Shown here one piece after another: positions 35,055-44,322 of a DNA stretch of 64,000 nt. Numbering within the stretch: the stretch's first letter is position 1; each line of letters starts with the position of its first letter. The translations under genes and the position numbers were made by a program. The notes beneath the pieces are model-generated. The model was not told the origin of the DNA and made no database searches. It saw only the letters and a program-made list of their open reading frames with translations. Where the stretch lies: assembly GCA_019113915.1 (NCBI GenBank), contig DXGM01000035.1, positions 124,001-188,000 of the forward strand, in the 5' to 3' direction. The stretch comes from Candidatus Gordonibacter avicola. Lineage in GTDB: Bacteria; Actinomycetota; Coriobacteriia; Coriobacteriales; Eggerthellaceae.

Positions 35055-36110
35055 CTAGAACTTGAACGCCGAGGACGTTCTAAACGTCTCGCGTGAGAAG
35101 ATGTAGTCGTCGATAAGTTTGTCGGAGAACGGAATTCCCGAAATGGAGAAGAAACGCTCCCAGCCGATGCGTTCGATCCACTCGCCCAGACGCTCCCCCT
35201 TGCGAGCGTTCTCGATCCACACCTCAACGATATGGCGCACGGCCTCGGTTACCTCAGGCCAACGCGGCGGGTTGTTCGGCAGGAACGGAATAACCATGCG
35301 CGAGAAGCTGGGGTCGGTACGGGCCGTGGACACCTTGCCGCCCACCATGATGGCCAGACCGTCGTTTTCCGCGTCCATGATGTGCATGCCCGGCGACATG
35401 GTGTAGCAGTTGCCGCAGTACATGCAGCGCTCGTCCACAATGGTGACGCTCTTGTTCTTGGGATCCGGGCGGATAGCCGCGGTCGGGCAGCACGCCACCA
35501 AGCTGGGGATTTCGGTGTTCTTGCGCACCGATTCGTGGTCGATACGCGGAACCGTGCGGTGGATGCCCACGATGGAAATATCGCTACAGTGGGCCGCGCC
35601 GCACATGTTCAGGCAGCAGGCCATGGCGATGTGCAGCTTGTTCGGCAGCACCTCGGAGCCGAAGTACTCGTAGAGGTCGTCCATGATGGCCTTCACGATG
35701 CCCGACGCGTCGCTTGCGGGCGTGTGGCAGTGCACCCAGCCCTGCGTGTGTACGATATTGCTGAGCGAGTGCCCGGTGCCACCCACCGGGTAGCCCAGTT
35801 CCTCGCAGCGCTCGATGATGGGGTCTACCTTGCTCTCATCAGGCGTAAGGAACTCAATGTTGTTGCGGCTCGTGAAGCGCAGGTGCCCGTCGCAGAACTC
35901 GTCGGCGATATCGCAGACGTCGCGAATGGACTCGATGCTCATGAGGCGCGGCTCACCCACGCGGATGCTGTACAGGGCACCCGCCGGGCCGACGTGCTTC
36001 AGCACGCCCGGTCGCGGATGCTCGTGATACTGCCACTTGCCGTAGTTCTCCTTGATGATAGTGGGGAGATACTCGCGGAAGTCCGGAGGGCCGTTATCAA
36101 TCATTGCCAC
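35055..36110 (-). CDS. dsrB: Dissimilatory sulfite reductase beta subunit
   Basis: 351-residue DsrB. The siroheme-[4Fe-4S] ligation region has C128 (GWVHCHTP) and C165, C166 and C170 (MACCLNMCGAAHCSD). A ferredoxin insert has CMYCGNC (about residue 230). FTSRNNIEFL contributes siroheme-binding residues. It pairs with DsrA as a cytoplasmic heterotetramer that reduces sulfite with DsrC as co-substrate. The start is a GTG at 36110 placed after GAGGTGA; an ATG at 36104 is the alternative. Confidence 0.95.
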   Translation of the reverse strand: MAMIDNGPPDFREYLPTIIKENYGKWQYHEHPRPGVLKHVGPAGALYSIRVGEPRLMSIESIRDVCDIADEFCDGHLRFTSRNNIEFLTPDESKVDPIIERCEELGYPVGGTGHSLSNIVHTQGWVHCHTPASDASGIVKAIMDDLYEYFGSEVLPNKLHIAMACCLNMCGAAHCSDISIVGIHRTVPRIDHESVRKNTEIPSLVACCPTAAIRPDPKNKSVTIVDERCMYCGNCYTMSPGMHIMDAENDGLAIMVGGKVSTARTDPSFSRMVIPFLPNNPPRWPEVTEAVRHIVEVWIENARKGERLGEWIERIGWERFFSISGIPFSDKLIDDYIFSRETFRTSSAFKF

Positions 36111-36181
36111 TTAAATCACCTCGTCTGTCTCTTTTGGATGCCGTGATCAGGCTTATTCCCAGGGGGAAAGCCCGTAGTGCG

Positions 36182-37402
36182 CTAGTTCTCTTCCGCGTCC
36201 TGCCCTGCCGCTTCCTTAAAGATTTCCTCCTGCGGCCAGAACACATACGGGTTCGCGCGCGGACGGTACACCATCTGCGGAACGGCCTCCAAGCCCACTT
36301 CGCGCAGGAACTTGCCCATGCCAATGCGATACACCGTTTCGCCGACGCGCTCGCGGGTCTTGCCGTTTTCGTCCCACCAGTCCCAAATGCGGTTCACCAG
36401 GTCTTTGAACTCGTCGTAGGGGGCTTCCATCTTCATGAACGGCACCAGCACCCACGACATGAAGGCGGACTTCACAATGGTGGACTTGGCGCCCAGCAAA
36501 ATGGTGGCGCCCTTCTCTTCGCCCTGCTTGATGGCTTTGCACATCACGTTGATGCAGTGCATGCAGCGCGTGCACTCGGCGGCGTTCACGGAAAGCTCGC
36601 CGGTGGCGTCGTCGTAGGTCAAACAGCGCGTCGGGCAGCGGTCAACGACAGCTTCGCGAATGTCGAGGCCCTCTTCGACGTACTTCTTGACCTCGTCCTG
36701 GTCGATGATGAGCGAATCGCGCCATGTACCAATGACGGAGATGTCGGCGCGGGCAGCGGCAGCAACGCAGTCGTTCGCGCAGCCGGACATCTTGATCTTC
36801 GACTTGTAGGGCCACATGGGACGGTGCAGCTCGTCCTGGAACTCCTGCGTGATGTCGTAGCACATGTCCAGCGTGTCGTAGCACGCGTATTCGCAGCGGC
36901 CCGGACCGCAGCAGCAGCTAGGCGAGCGCAGGTCAGAACCAGAACCGCCCAGGTCAAAGCCATTTTCGGCCAGCTCGTTGAAGGTGGGCTGCAGCTCTTC
37001 GGTCTTCATGCCCAGCAAAATGAGGTCGCCCGTTGAACCGTGCATGTTGGTGATGCCGGAGCCGTGACGCTCCCAGATGTCGCAGATGGTGCGCAGCGCA
37101 TCGGTGGTATAAAACCAGCCACTCGGCGAGGCCACGCGCATCGTGTGGAACTCGGCCACATTCGGGAATTCCTCGGGCAGGTCGGTGTAGCGCCCCACGA
37201 CGCCGCCGCCGTAGCCCTTCACACCCACAATGCCGCCGTGCTTCCAGTGGCCGATCTTGTCCTCGTAGGAGCGCTCGAGCACGCCCAGCAGATCGGCGCT
37301 CATCGCGTTTTTCTCCGCGGACTTCTTTATCTCCGTAACGAAACTCGGCCACGGCCCGTTTTCCAGCTCGTCCAGCTGGGGGGTCTTGCTGTTCTCATCC
37401 AT
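36182..37402 (-). CDS. dsrA: Dissimilatory sulfite reductase alpha subunit
   Basis: 406-residue DsrA. Siroheme-cluster cysteines lie in the CCCGPGRCEYAC block (C163-C174) and SGCANDC (C208, C212). A ferredoxin domain with CTRCMHCINVMC follows (about 285). The length is close to that of the family. ATG 37402 follows AGGAGGAG; the open frame further upstream runs through the ferredoxin gene. It is the second gene behind promoter B. The presence of dsrD and absence of dsrEFH and sulfur-oxidation genes indicate the reductive type. Confidence 0.96.
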   Translation of the reverse strand: MDENSKTPQLDELENGPWPSFVTEIKKSAEKNAMSADLLGVLERSYEDKIGHWKHGGIVGVKGYGGGVVGRYTDLPEEFPNVAEFHTMRVASPSGWFYTTDALRTICDIWERHGSGITNMHGSTGDLILLGMKTEELQPTFNELAENGFDLGGSGSDLRSPSCCCGPGRCEYACYDTLDMCYDITQEFQDELHRPMWPYKSKIKMSGCANDCVAAAARADISVIGTWRDSLIIDQDEVKKYVEEGLDIREAVVDRCPTRCLTYDDATGELSVNAAECTRCMHCINVMCKAIKQGEEKGATILLGAKSTIVKSAFMSWVLVPFMKMEAPYDEFKDLVNRIWDWWDENGKTRERVGETVYRIGMGKFLREVGLEAVPQMVYRPRANPYVFWPQEEIFKEAAGQDAEEN

Positions 37403-37443
37403 GTTCGCTCCTCCTATGGTTCCCTGTAGGAACCTGCTCGGCG

Positions 37444-37632
37444 CTACAGTTCCTGTACGGTAAACGCGCCTGCGGGACATACCATGACGCAGGCTTCGCA
37501 TCCCATGCAGTCGCACGGGTCGCCTTTGATGACGGCATGCTCGCCGTCGAATGCCAAAATCTGAGCCGGGCAGCCAGCTGCGCACGAATCGCACCCGGTG
37601 CATTTCTCTTCATTCAAGGTCACCATATACAT
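37444..37632 (-). CDS. 2[4Fe-4S] ferredoxin ahead of dsrA
   Basis: 62-residue bacterial-type ferredoxin with two motifs: CTGCDSCAAGCP and CMGCEACVMVCP. It probably donates electrons to, or equilibrates with, DsrAB in the cytoplasm. ATG 37632 follows GGAGGGG. It is the first gene of the dsrAB operon, about 70 nt behind the predicted transcript start of promoter B. An electron-donor ferredoxin at this position supports an energy route besides DsrC/DsrMKJOP (inference). Confidence 0.9.
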   Translation of the reverse strand: MYMVTLNEEKCTGCDSCAAGCPAQILAFDGEHAVIKGDPCDCMGCEACVMVCPAGAFTVQEL

Positions 37633-37979
37633 AGGTGTTCGCCCCTCCTCTCTCTCCTTCACCTCGGCTTTTCAGACCGTGGTCGCAGGTCAATGAACAG
37701 CTGCTTTCGATTTAATCACCGCCCCAGGGGGCTGTAAAATACCGTGATTTCATGGCGTCATTAACATTGGCTATGACGCGCTATTACGCTTGGTCAAACG
37801 CGTGAACGATAGGCAACACCTCCTTTAGGAATAAAAGAATCCGATGGCTGAACCGCGGCAGCCTCAACAAAGAGTTGCCTGATCAGTGAGGATTTTTGAC
37901 GGTTGAGGGGACAGGTTGGCACCGCCCTCGGGTGTGAGGGTTTGTAGGCGGAATTGGTTGGGCCGGACCGCGGCCTCGG
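37633..37979. other. Intergenic region between hemL and the dsrAB operon
   Basis: 347 bp. It holds promoter B (37710-37768). No strong terminator for the hem operon and no gene were seen in the remainder. Confidence 0.5.
37710..37768 (-). promoter_or_regulatory. Promoter B of the ferredoxin-dsrAB operon (shared dsr promoter)
   Basis: Read on the minus strand: -35 TTTACA, 17-bp spacer, -10 TTAAAT. Upstream is CCATGAAATCACGGTAT preceded by AATGTTAATGACG. Alignment with promoter C shows AATGTT, CGCCAT and GGTATTTTACA at identical spacing. Both the -35 and -10 boxes match promoter A exactly. Confidence 0.62.
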
Positions 37980-39281
37980 TCACAGGCCGGCCAGGACCCC
38001 CTCCACGCACGCAAGCGTGTGCTGAACGTCGGCCTCCGTGTGGGCGGCTGACATGAACAGTGCCTCGAACTGGCTGGGAGCCGTGTACACGCCCGCCGCG
38101 CGCAGGGCGCGATAGTACCGGGCGAAGCGGTCAGTGTCAGACGAGCACGCGCTTTCGTAATCGCGCACGTCCTGGTTAGTGAAGAACACGGAGAACATGG
38201 CGCCCACCTGGTTCACGCGCAGGGGCACGCCGGCGCGTTCGCCGAGTTCGCGGATGCCGTGTGCGAGCGCCGTTGTGTTCTTGACGATGGCATCATGTAC
38301 GCCGGATTCGCGCAGCAGGCGAACCGTGGCCAGGCCCGCGGCCACGGCCACCGGGTTGCCGGCGAGAGTTCCCGCCTGATACACCGGCCCGAGCGGAGCG
38401 AGTTGTTCCAGGTAGCGGCGCTTGCCTCCGAACGCAGCGAGCGGCATGCCGCCGCCGATAATCTTGCCAAGGCACGTGAGGTCGGGGTCGATGCCGTAGT
38501 GTTCCTGAGCGCCGCCGAACGACACGCGGAAGCCGGTCATCACTTCGTCAAAAATGAGCAAGCTGCCGAACGCCTCCGTGAGGTCGCGCAGCCCGTTGAG
38601 GAACCCGTCGACCGGCGGCACCACACCCATGTTGCCCGCCACGGGCTCCACGATGACGGCCGCAATCTCTTCGCCATGCTGGGCGAACAGCTCGCGCACG
38701 CTGTCGAGGTCGTTGTAGCGGGCCACCAGCGTGGTGGCCGTAATGCTTGCGGGCACCCCTGCTGAGCTAGGCACTCCCATGGTGAGCGCGCCGCTGCCCG
38801 CCTTTACGAGTAACGCGTCGGCATGGCCGTGGTAGCAGCCTTCAAACTTCACGATGTAATCACGCCCGGTCACGCCACGAGCGAGGCGGATGGCGCTCAT
38901 CGTGGCCTCGGTGCCCGAGCTCACGAGGCGCACCATCTGCATGGAGGGGAAGGCGTCGCGAATGGCGTGCACAAGTTCCGTTTCGCCCGGCGTGGGCGCG
39001 CCGAAACTGAGGCCGTTGCGCGCCGCCGCGCACACGGCATCCACGACGGCGGGATGCGCGTGGCCCATGATGAGCGGCCCCCACGACCCCACGTAGTCGA
39101 TATAGCGATTGCCGTCGACATCCCAGAGATACGCTCCCTCGCCGCGCGCGATGAACGCCGGGTCGGCGCCCACGGCGAGTGCCGCGCGCACGGGAGAGTT
39201 CACGCCGCCGGGGATTGCCTCCGCGGCCTGGCGGTACGCTTCGCCGCTTTTCGGCAGGTCACGCGTGGTTTCCGTCTGCAT
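37980..39281 (-). CDS. hemL: Glutamate-1-semialdehyde 2,1-aminomutase
   Basis: 433-residue PLP enzyme that converts glutamate-1-semialdehyde to 5-aminolevulinate. LLIFDEVMTGFRVSFGGAQ holds the cofactor Asp, and CLGKIIGGGMPLAAFGGK the Schiff-base lysine. The length is normal. It is the last gene of the tetrapyrrole operon, 12 bp after hemB. With hemA it gives the C5 route to ALA. Confidence 0.95.
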   Translation of the reverse strand: MQTETTRDLPKSGEAYRQAAEAIPGGVNSPVRAALAVGADPAFIARGEGAYLWDVDGNRYIDYVGSWGPLIMGHAHPAVVDAVCAAARNGLSFGAPTPGETELVHAIRDAFPSMQMVRLVSSGTEATMSAIRLARGVTGRDYIVKFEGCYHGHADALLVKAGSGALTMGVPSSAGVPASITATTLVARYNDLDSVRELFAQHGEEIAAVIVEPVAGNMGVVPPVDGFLNGLRDLTEAFGSLLIFDEVMTGFRVSFGGAQEHYGIDPDLTCLGKIIGGGMPLAAFGGKRRYLEQLAPLGPVYQAGTLAGNPVAVAAGLATVRLLRESGVHDAIVKNTTALAHGIRELGERAGVPLRVNQVGAMFSVFFTNQDVRDYESACSSDTDRFARYYRALRAAGVYTAPSQFEALFMSAAHTEADVQHTLACVEGVLAGL

Positions 39282-39293
39282 AGCGCTTCCTTT

Positions 39294-40271
39294 CTATGCG
39301 CGGCCAGTCAGCCAGCGCGCCGCGTCGAGGGCGTGGTACGTGATGATGAGGCTGGCCCCGGCGCGCTTCATACCGCAGAGCGCCTCAAGCACCACCTTGC
39401 GCTCGTCGAGCCAGCCGTTCGCAGCGGCGGCCTTCACCATGGAGTACTCGCCGCTCACGTTGTAAGCCACCACGGGCAGGCGCGTTTCCTGCTTCGTGCG
39501 CCACATGATGTCGCCGAACGCGAGCGCCGGCTTCACAATGATAAGGTCGGCCCCTTCGGCCACGTCGGCCAGCGCCTCGCGGATGGCCTCGTCGCCGTTC
39601 GCGGGATCCATCTGGTAACTCTTGCGGTCGCCGAAGCCCGGTGCGGAACCGGCCGCCTCGCGGAAGGGCCCGTAGAAGCCCGAGGCAAACTTCGCGGCGT
39701 ACGACATGATGGCCACGCGCTCCAACCCTGCGGCATCGAGCGCCTGACGGATGGCGGCCACGCGGCCGTCCATCATGTCGGAGGGCGCCACCATATCGGC
39801 ACCGGCGCGCGCGTGCGACACGGCCGTCTGCGCGAGCAGTTCCACCGTTTCGTCATTTTGCACGTAGCCGTCTTTCACCAGGCCACAGTGGCCATGGTCG
39901 GTGTATTCGCACAGGCACACGTCGGTGATAACCACCAGGTTGGGGTAGCGCTCCTTGATGGCGCGCACGGCCTGCTGCACAATGCCGTCATCAGCGTAGG
40001 CCTCGGAGCCCACCGCGTCTTTGTGCGCGGGAATGCCGAACAGGATAATGCCGGGAATGCCCAGACCAACCACCTCATCGAGCACGGCAGGCAGCCGGTC
40101 GAGCGAATAGCGAAACACGCCCGGCATGGAGCCCACGGGATCTGCCACGTCGGTGCCGTGGCAGACAAACAGCGGGTAGATGAAATCCGTCACGCGCAGT
40201 TCGTGTTCGCGCACCATGGCGCGGATGGTTTCGTTCGCGCGCAGACGGCGCGGGCGCACGGGCAGGTTCAC
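39294..40271 (-). CDS. hemB: Delta-aminolevulinic acid dehydratase
   Basis: 325-residue porphobilinogen synthase. The cysteine-rich DVCLCEYTDHGHCG predicts a zinc-dependent active site. The two active-site lysines lie in SYAAKFAS and IVKPAL. The ATG overlaps the stop of cobA-hemD (ATGA). Normal family length. Confidence 0.95.
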   Translation of the reverse strand: MNLPVRPRRLRANETIRAMVREHELRVTDFIYPLFVCHGTDVADPVGSMPGVFRYSLDRLPAVLDEVVGLGIPGIILFGIPAHKDAVGSEAYADDGIVQQAVRAIKERYPNLVVITDVCLCEYTDHGHCGLVKDGYVQNDETVELLAQTAVSHARAGADMVAPSDMMDGRVAAIRQALDAAGLERVAIMSYAAKFASGFYGPFREAAGSAPGFGDRKSYQMDPANGDEAIREALADVAEGADLIIVKPALAFGDIMWRTKQETRLPVVAYNVSGEYSMVKAAAANGWLDERKVVLEALCGMKRAGASLIITYHALDAARWLTGRA

Positions 40272-41887
40272 GATAATCCTCCCAACGATCCGAGTACGGC
40301 TCCCACCAGGCCGCTGATGGTGGACGAGGAAGCCTCGCCCGCCGGGGCAAGCCCCAGCTCTTCCATGGTGGCGGTGGTGAGGGGTCCAATTGAGAACAGC
40401 GACACGTCGGCAAGCAGACCGGCGTCGCCATCAAGCAGGGCAAGTGTGTTGCGCACAGCCGACGAACTGGCGAAGGTGAGTGCGTCCAGGCTCCCTGTGC
40501 GCAGGGCGTCCTGTAATGCTTCCTTGCCATCCTCGCGCAGCACGGTGCGATACGCGGGCACATCCACCAGTTCAGCGCCGCGTTCGCGCACCATATCGGC
40601 TACGACGGTACGGGCGTCCTCGGCCCTCACGAGCAGCACGCGCTCATGGGGGTCGAGTCGGCCCCTGAGGAGGTCCGCGACGCCTTCCGCACGGAAGGTG
40701 TCGGGTGTCAGCACGCTGCGCACGCCGCGTTCCGCGAGCGCCTTCGCCGTGGCGGGGCCCACGGCGACCACGGTGGCGCCCGCGAAAGCAGCATCGGGTA
40801 AGGTAAGCGAGGCGTCGGCACCCGCGTCAGCGGCAGGATCGGCGGAGGTGGAAGGTGCGGAATGTGCGGAAGGGGAAGCAGCGGCCGGGCTCGCGCCGTG
40901 TGCCGCTTCGAACGCGCGGAAGAACGTTTTCACGCCGTTTGCGCTGGTGAACACCACCCAGTTAACGGGTGTGGGCTGCGCAACGAACGCGGCAAGCGGC
41001 GCTGGATCGGAGGGTTCAGCCAGGCGGCTCACCGGAAACTCCGCCACGGTGGCGCCCAATTCCTCCAGTTCCGAGCGCAGCTCGGACACTTGGTGGCGGG
41101 CGCGCGTGATACCCACGGTCTTGCCCGTCAACGGACGGGGGTTAAACCACGCCAGTTCATCGCGCAGCGCCACCACCGAACCCACCACAATGACAGAGGG
41201 GTTCGCGAACCCGCGTTCAAGCACGTCGGCCGCAATGGTATCCAACGTGCCGGTAAGCACCCGCTGCCCCGGCCACGTGCCGCGCTCTACCACCGCAACC
41301 GGCGTATCATCCGCCATGCCGTAGGCCATGAGGCTTTCAGCAATAATGGGCAGGTTCTTCATGCCCATGAGGAACACAAGCGTGCCGCCCACATGCGCCA
41401 GCTGCTCCCAGTCGAGCGACGACGAGAGCTTCGCGGGATCTTCATGCCCCGTGACCACGGTAAACGACGAGGCCGCCGAGCGGTGCGTCACGGGAATGCC
41501 CGCGTAGGCGGGCGCGGCAATGCACGACGTCACGCCCGGCACCACGGCGAAGGGAATGCCGTGGGCGCGCAGTTCCTCGGCCTCTTCGCCGCCGCGGCCG
41601 AACACGAACGGGTCGCCGCCCTTGAGGCGCACCACCGTGCGACCAGGCGCGGCCTTCTCCACCAAAAGCGCGTTGATCTCGTGCTGCGGCAGCGTGTGGC
41701 GCTCGGGCGTTTTGCCCACGTACACCCGCTCGCAGTCCGGGCGCGCCCACGCGATGATGCGCGGCGACACCAGTCGGTCATACACCAGCACGTCGGCTTG
41801 TTCTACCAGTTCACGGCCCCGTACGGTCATAAGGCCCGGATCTCCGGGGCCCGCTCCCACCAAGTACACCTGCGCGTTTTGTTCCAT
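40268..41887 (-). CDS. cobA-hemD: Fused uroporphyrinogen-III C-methyltransferase / uroporphyrinogen-III synthase
   Basis: 539-residue two-domain enzyme. Residues 1-245 are SUMT (VYLVGAGPGDPGLMTVRG; RLKGGDPFVFGRGGEE; PGVTSCIAAPAYAGIPVTHR), which methylates uroporphyrinogen III to precorrin-2. Residues about 250-535 are HemD, which closes the macrocycle. A low-complexity Ala/Ser/Asp linker (about 340-370) interrupts the HemD part. This common fusion directs flux to siroheme. It lies 17 bp after hemC. Confidence 0.93.
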   Translation of the reverse strand: MEQNAQVYLVGAGPGDPGLMTVRGRELVEQADVLVYDRLVSPRIIAWARPDCERVYVGKTPERHTLPQHEINALLVEKAAPGRTVVRLKGGDPFVFGRGGEEAEELRAHGIPFAVVPGVTSCIAAPAYAGIPVTHRSAASSFTVVTGHEDPAKLSSSLDWEQLAHVGGTLVFLMGMKNLPIIAESLMAYGMADDTPVAVVERGTWPGQRVLTGTLDTIAADVLERGFANPSVIVVGSVVALRDELAWFNPRPLTGKTVGITRARHQVSELRSELEELGATVAEFPVSRLAEPSDPAPLAAFVAQPTPVNWVVFTSANGVKTFFRAFEAAHGASPAAASPSAHSAPSTSADPAADAGADASLTLPDAAFAGATVVAVGPATAKALAERGVRSVLTPDTFRAEGVADLLRGRLDPHERVLLVRAEDARTVVADMVRERGAELVDVPAYRTVLREDGKEALQDALRTGSLDALTFASSSAVRNTLALLDGDAGLLADVSLFSIGPLTTATMEELGLAPAGEASSSTISGLVGAVLGSLGGLS

Positions 41888-41904
41888 GGTGTCCTGCCCG
41901 TTCC

Positions 41905-42834
41905 CTAGTGGTTTGTTGGTGCGTCGCCGGTGGCGCGCAGGATGGCATCCGCCCCCGCATCGAGCGCGCGGCGCGCGGCCGCTTCGCCCACCTGCTCGGG
42001 GCTGGTGCCCGTTTCCAGCACTCGCACGAGGTCGGCCCCATCAAGGCTGATCACGCTTCCCTCCAGGCGAATCGTGTCGCCTTCAACCGTGGCGAAGGCG
42101 GCGATGGGCGTTTGACAGCCGCCGCCCAGAAGCGTGAGGAAGCTGCGCTCGGCGCGCGCGGCACGTGCGGTGGACCGGTGATTGATGGCGGTCACTACCT
42201 CGCGCACGTCGGCGCGCTCCGTGGCGCTTTCGACCGCGACCACGCCCTGACCAGGCGCGGGAAGCACCGTCGCGCCGTCGAAGAACTGCGTGATGCGCTC
42301 TTCCCACCCAAGGCGCATGACACCGGCGGCCAGTACGATGCCGTCCAGATCGTCAGCTTCCTGCAACTTGCGCCAGCGCGTGCCCAGGTTGCCACGGATG
42401 TCCACGCACTCCACGTCGGGACGCACGTGGCGCAGCTGCGCCGTGCGGCGCAAGCTGGACGTACCCACACGCGCATTCGGCGGCAGGCCGTCAAACGTGC
42501 GACCGTCCTTGCCGAGGAAGGCATCGCGCGCGTCGCCGCGCTCGCAGTACGCGCTCACCTCAAGGCCCGCCGGCAATGTGGTGGGCAAGTCCTTCAGGCT
42601 GTGCACGGCGATGTCAAGCTCACCGGTGTAGAGGCGCGCTTCAATTTCCGCCGTGAAGAACCCTTTGCCAGCCACGGACGACAGCGGCACCTCAAGGTTC
42701 TTGTCGCCCTCGGTATCCATGGTGACCAGTTCCACCGCAAGGCTCGGGTGCGCCTCTTCAAGCAGCCGCTGCACAAAGCGCGCCTGCCAGAGCGCCAACT
42801 CGCTCTTGCGTGTACCAATGCGAAACCGCTTCAT
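41905..42834 (-). CDS. hemC: Porphobilinogen deaminase (hydroxymethylbilane synthase)
   Basis: 309-residue enzyme that builds the linear tetrapyrrole. Substrate-binding blocks IGTRKSELALWQA, IAVHSLKDLPT and ARVGTSSLRRTAQL are present. The cofactor-attachment cysteine is in LLGGGCQTPIAAFA. The ATG overlaps the hemA stop (ATGA), showing tight coupling. Confidence 0.95.
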   Translation of the reverse strand: MKRFRIGTRKSELALWQARFVQRLLEEAHPSLAVELVTMDTEGDKNLEVPLSSVAGKGFFTAEIEARLYTGELDIAVHSLKDLPTTLPAGLEVSAYCERGDARDAFLGKDGRTFDGLPPNARVGTSSLRRTAQLRHVRPDVECVDIRGNLGTRWRKLQEADDLDGIVLAAGVMRLGWEERITQFFDGATVLPAPGQGVVAVESATERADVREVVTAINHRSTARAARAERSFLTLLGGGCQTPIAAFATVEGDTIRLEGSVISLDGADLVRVLETGTSPEQVGEAAARRALDAGADAILRATGDAPTNH

Positions 42835-44189
42835 CGCGCACCCCGCTTCCCTGCCGCGTTGCCAGCACCCGCGTCGCCCGCCGCCTCCGCGCCGTCGCGC
42901 CGCCCCGCCAGTGCAGGCTCCAGCGCGAACAACTCTTGCAGCATGCGCGCGTAGTCCTTGCTTTTCGGCGAACCCGCCTGCGCGTTCAGCGACTCGATGG
43001 GCTCGTGCACGAATTCATCGGTAATGGTGGTGGCCAGCACGCGCACCTGCTTCTTTTGCGAAGCAGTCAAACCCGACATCCGCTCGAACGCCACCTCCAA
43101 CCGCGCCTGCTTAATCTGTTCAGCATGCTGGCGAAACGCGGCGATGACCGGCGCAAACTCAAGCGAATGTGCCCAGCGACGGAAGTCGGCCACCTCGGTT
43201 TCAATCAGCTGGCGCACGGCCTTTTCGGCGGCTGCGCGCTTCAGGCGATTGCGGTCGGCCTCGTCGCGCAGCTCGTTGATGTTATACACACTCACGCCGG
43301 CCAGTTCCTCCACGGCCGGGTCTACGTCGCGCGGCACCGCCATGTCAACGAACAGCAACGGCCGGGCGGGACGCGCCCTCATCACGCGCTCCACCAGGGC
43401 GCGGTCAATCATGTAGGTCTGGGCCGCCGTCGCGGAAAACACCACGTCAGCCTTCTGTAGGCAGGGCTCAAGGTTCGCGATGGGATGCGCCTCGAAGCCG
43501 TAGCGGTCGGCCAGAAGCGATGCCTTGTCAAGCGAGCGGTTCGACACCATGACCACGGACACGTTGTGCGCCACGAGATACTTCATGGTGAGCTCGCTCA
43601 TCTCGCCCGCGCCCAAAATGAGCACGCGCTTGTCCTGCACTCCGCCGAGTTCGGCCACCGCCAGCTCCACGGCAATACGCCCCACCGACACCGAGTAGCG
43701 GTTGATATCCGTCTCGTGGCGCGCTTTTTTTCCCAGATGGAGGGCGCGTTGGAACCATACATTGAGAAATTTGTCTGTGGTGTTTGCCCGGCACGCAGCC
43801 TTGTAGGCGCGCGACACCTGGCCAAGAATTTCCGCCTCGCCCACAATGAGCGAGTCGAGGCCACACACCACTTCAAAGAGATGCCGCACGGCCATGTCGC
43901 CCGCGTACGCGTACATGTGCTCGCGCAGCTGCGCACGCTCGCGCGCCGTGATGGTGGTTCCCTGCGAGGTGAAGTAGTCCCACACGGCTTCAACGCCGCG
44001 CTCCGAGTCTTCGGCCGTAGCGTAGAATTCCAGCCGGTTGCACGTGCTCAGCACCACGGCCGCACTTAAATCGGCTGTCGCTTTCAAGTCCTGCGCGCAG
44101 AGAGCATTCAGCGAATGATGGATGCTCAGCTTCTCCAACAGCTCAAACGGAGCGCTCTTGATGTTCAACCCCACAACCACGCTGTCCAT
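42831..44189 (-). CDS. hemA: Glutamyl-tRNA reductase
   Basis: 452-residue NADPH enzyme that starts C5 tetrapyrrole synthesis. The catalytic cysteine lies in VLSTCNRLEFYA. The Rossmann segment is VLILGAGEMSELT, and a C-terminal dimerisation helix follows. ATG 44189 follows GAGGGG, giving the family start MDSVVVGLN; 44231 would add 14 residues. It lies 133 bp after the TmcB-like gene and is probably in the same operon behind promoter C. Confidence 0.95.
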   Translation of the reverse strand: MDSVVVGLNIKSAPFELLEKLSIHHSLNALCAQDLKATADLSAAVVLSTCNRLEFYATAEDSERGVEAVWDYFTSQGTTITARERAQLREHMYAYAGDMAVRHLFEVVCGLDSLIVGEAEILGQVSRAYKAACRANTTDKFLNVWFQRALHLGKKARHETDINRYSVSVGRIAVELAVAELGGVQDKRVLILGAGEMSELTMKYLVAHNVSVVMVSNRSLDKASLLADRYGFEAHPIANLEPCLQKADVVFSATAAQTYMIDRALVERVMRARPARPLLFVDMAVPRDVDPAVEELAGVSVYNINELRDEADRNRLKRAAAEKAVRQLIETEVADFRRWAHSLEFAPVIAAFRQHAEQIKQARLEVAFERMSGLTASQKKQVRVLATTITDEFVHEPIESLNAQAGSPKSKDYARMLQELFALEPALAGRRDGAEAAGDAGAGNAAGKRGAR

Positions 44190-44322
44190 GGATGACCCCT
44201 CGTCTGTTCCCCCGCGCGTGCGTTCGCGCACGCCCTTGCCCGGTCGCCCGCGCAGCCTGCCGGCCGCCCCGCGAAGTCCCTCCCGGCTTCACGGGGCTTA
44301 ACGCCAGCAGGCCGCTCGCCCG

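Noticed and set aside
35055..37402. Assimilatory (CysI/SirA-type) rather than dissimilatory sulfite reductase
   Set aside because: Two separate alpha and beta subunits with ferredoxin inserts, plus dsrC, dsrD and dsrMKJOP, identify the dissimilatory type.
38823..41324. 833-codon open frame on the plus strand across hemL, hemB and cobA-hemD
   Set aside because: It is antisense to three well-recognised genes, has histidine/arginine-rich shadow composition and matches no family.
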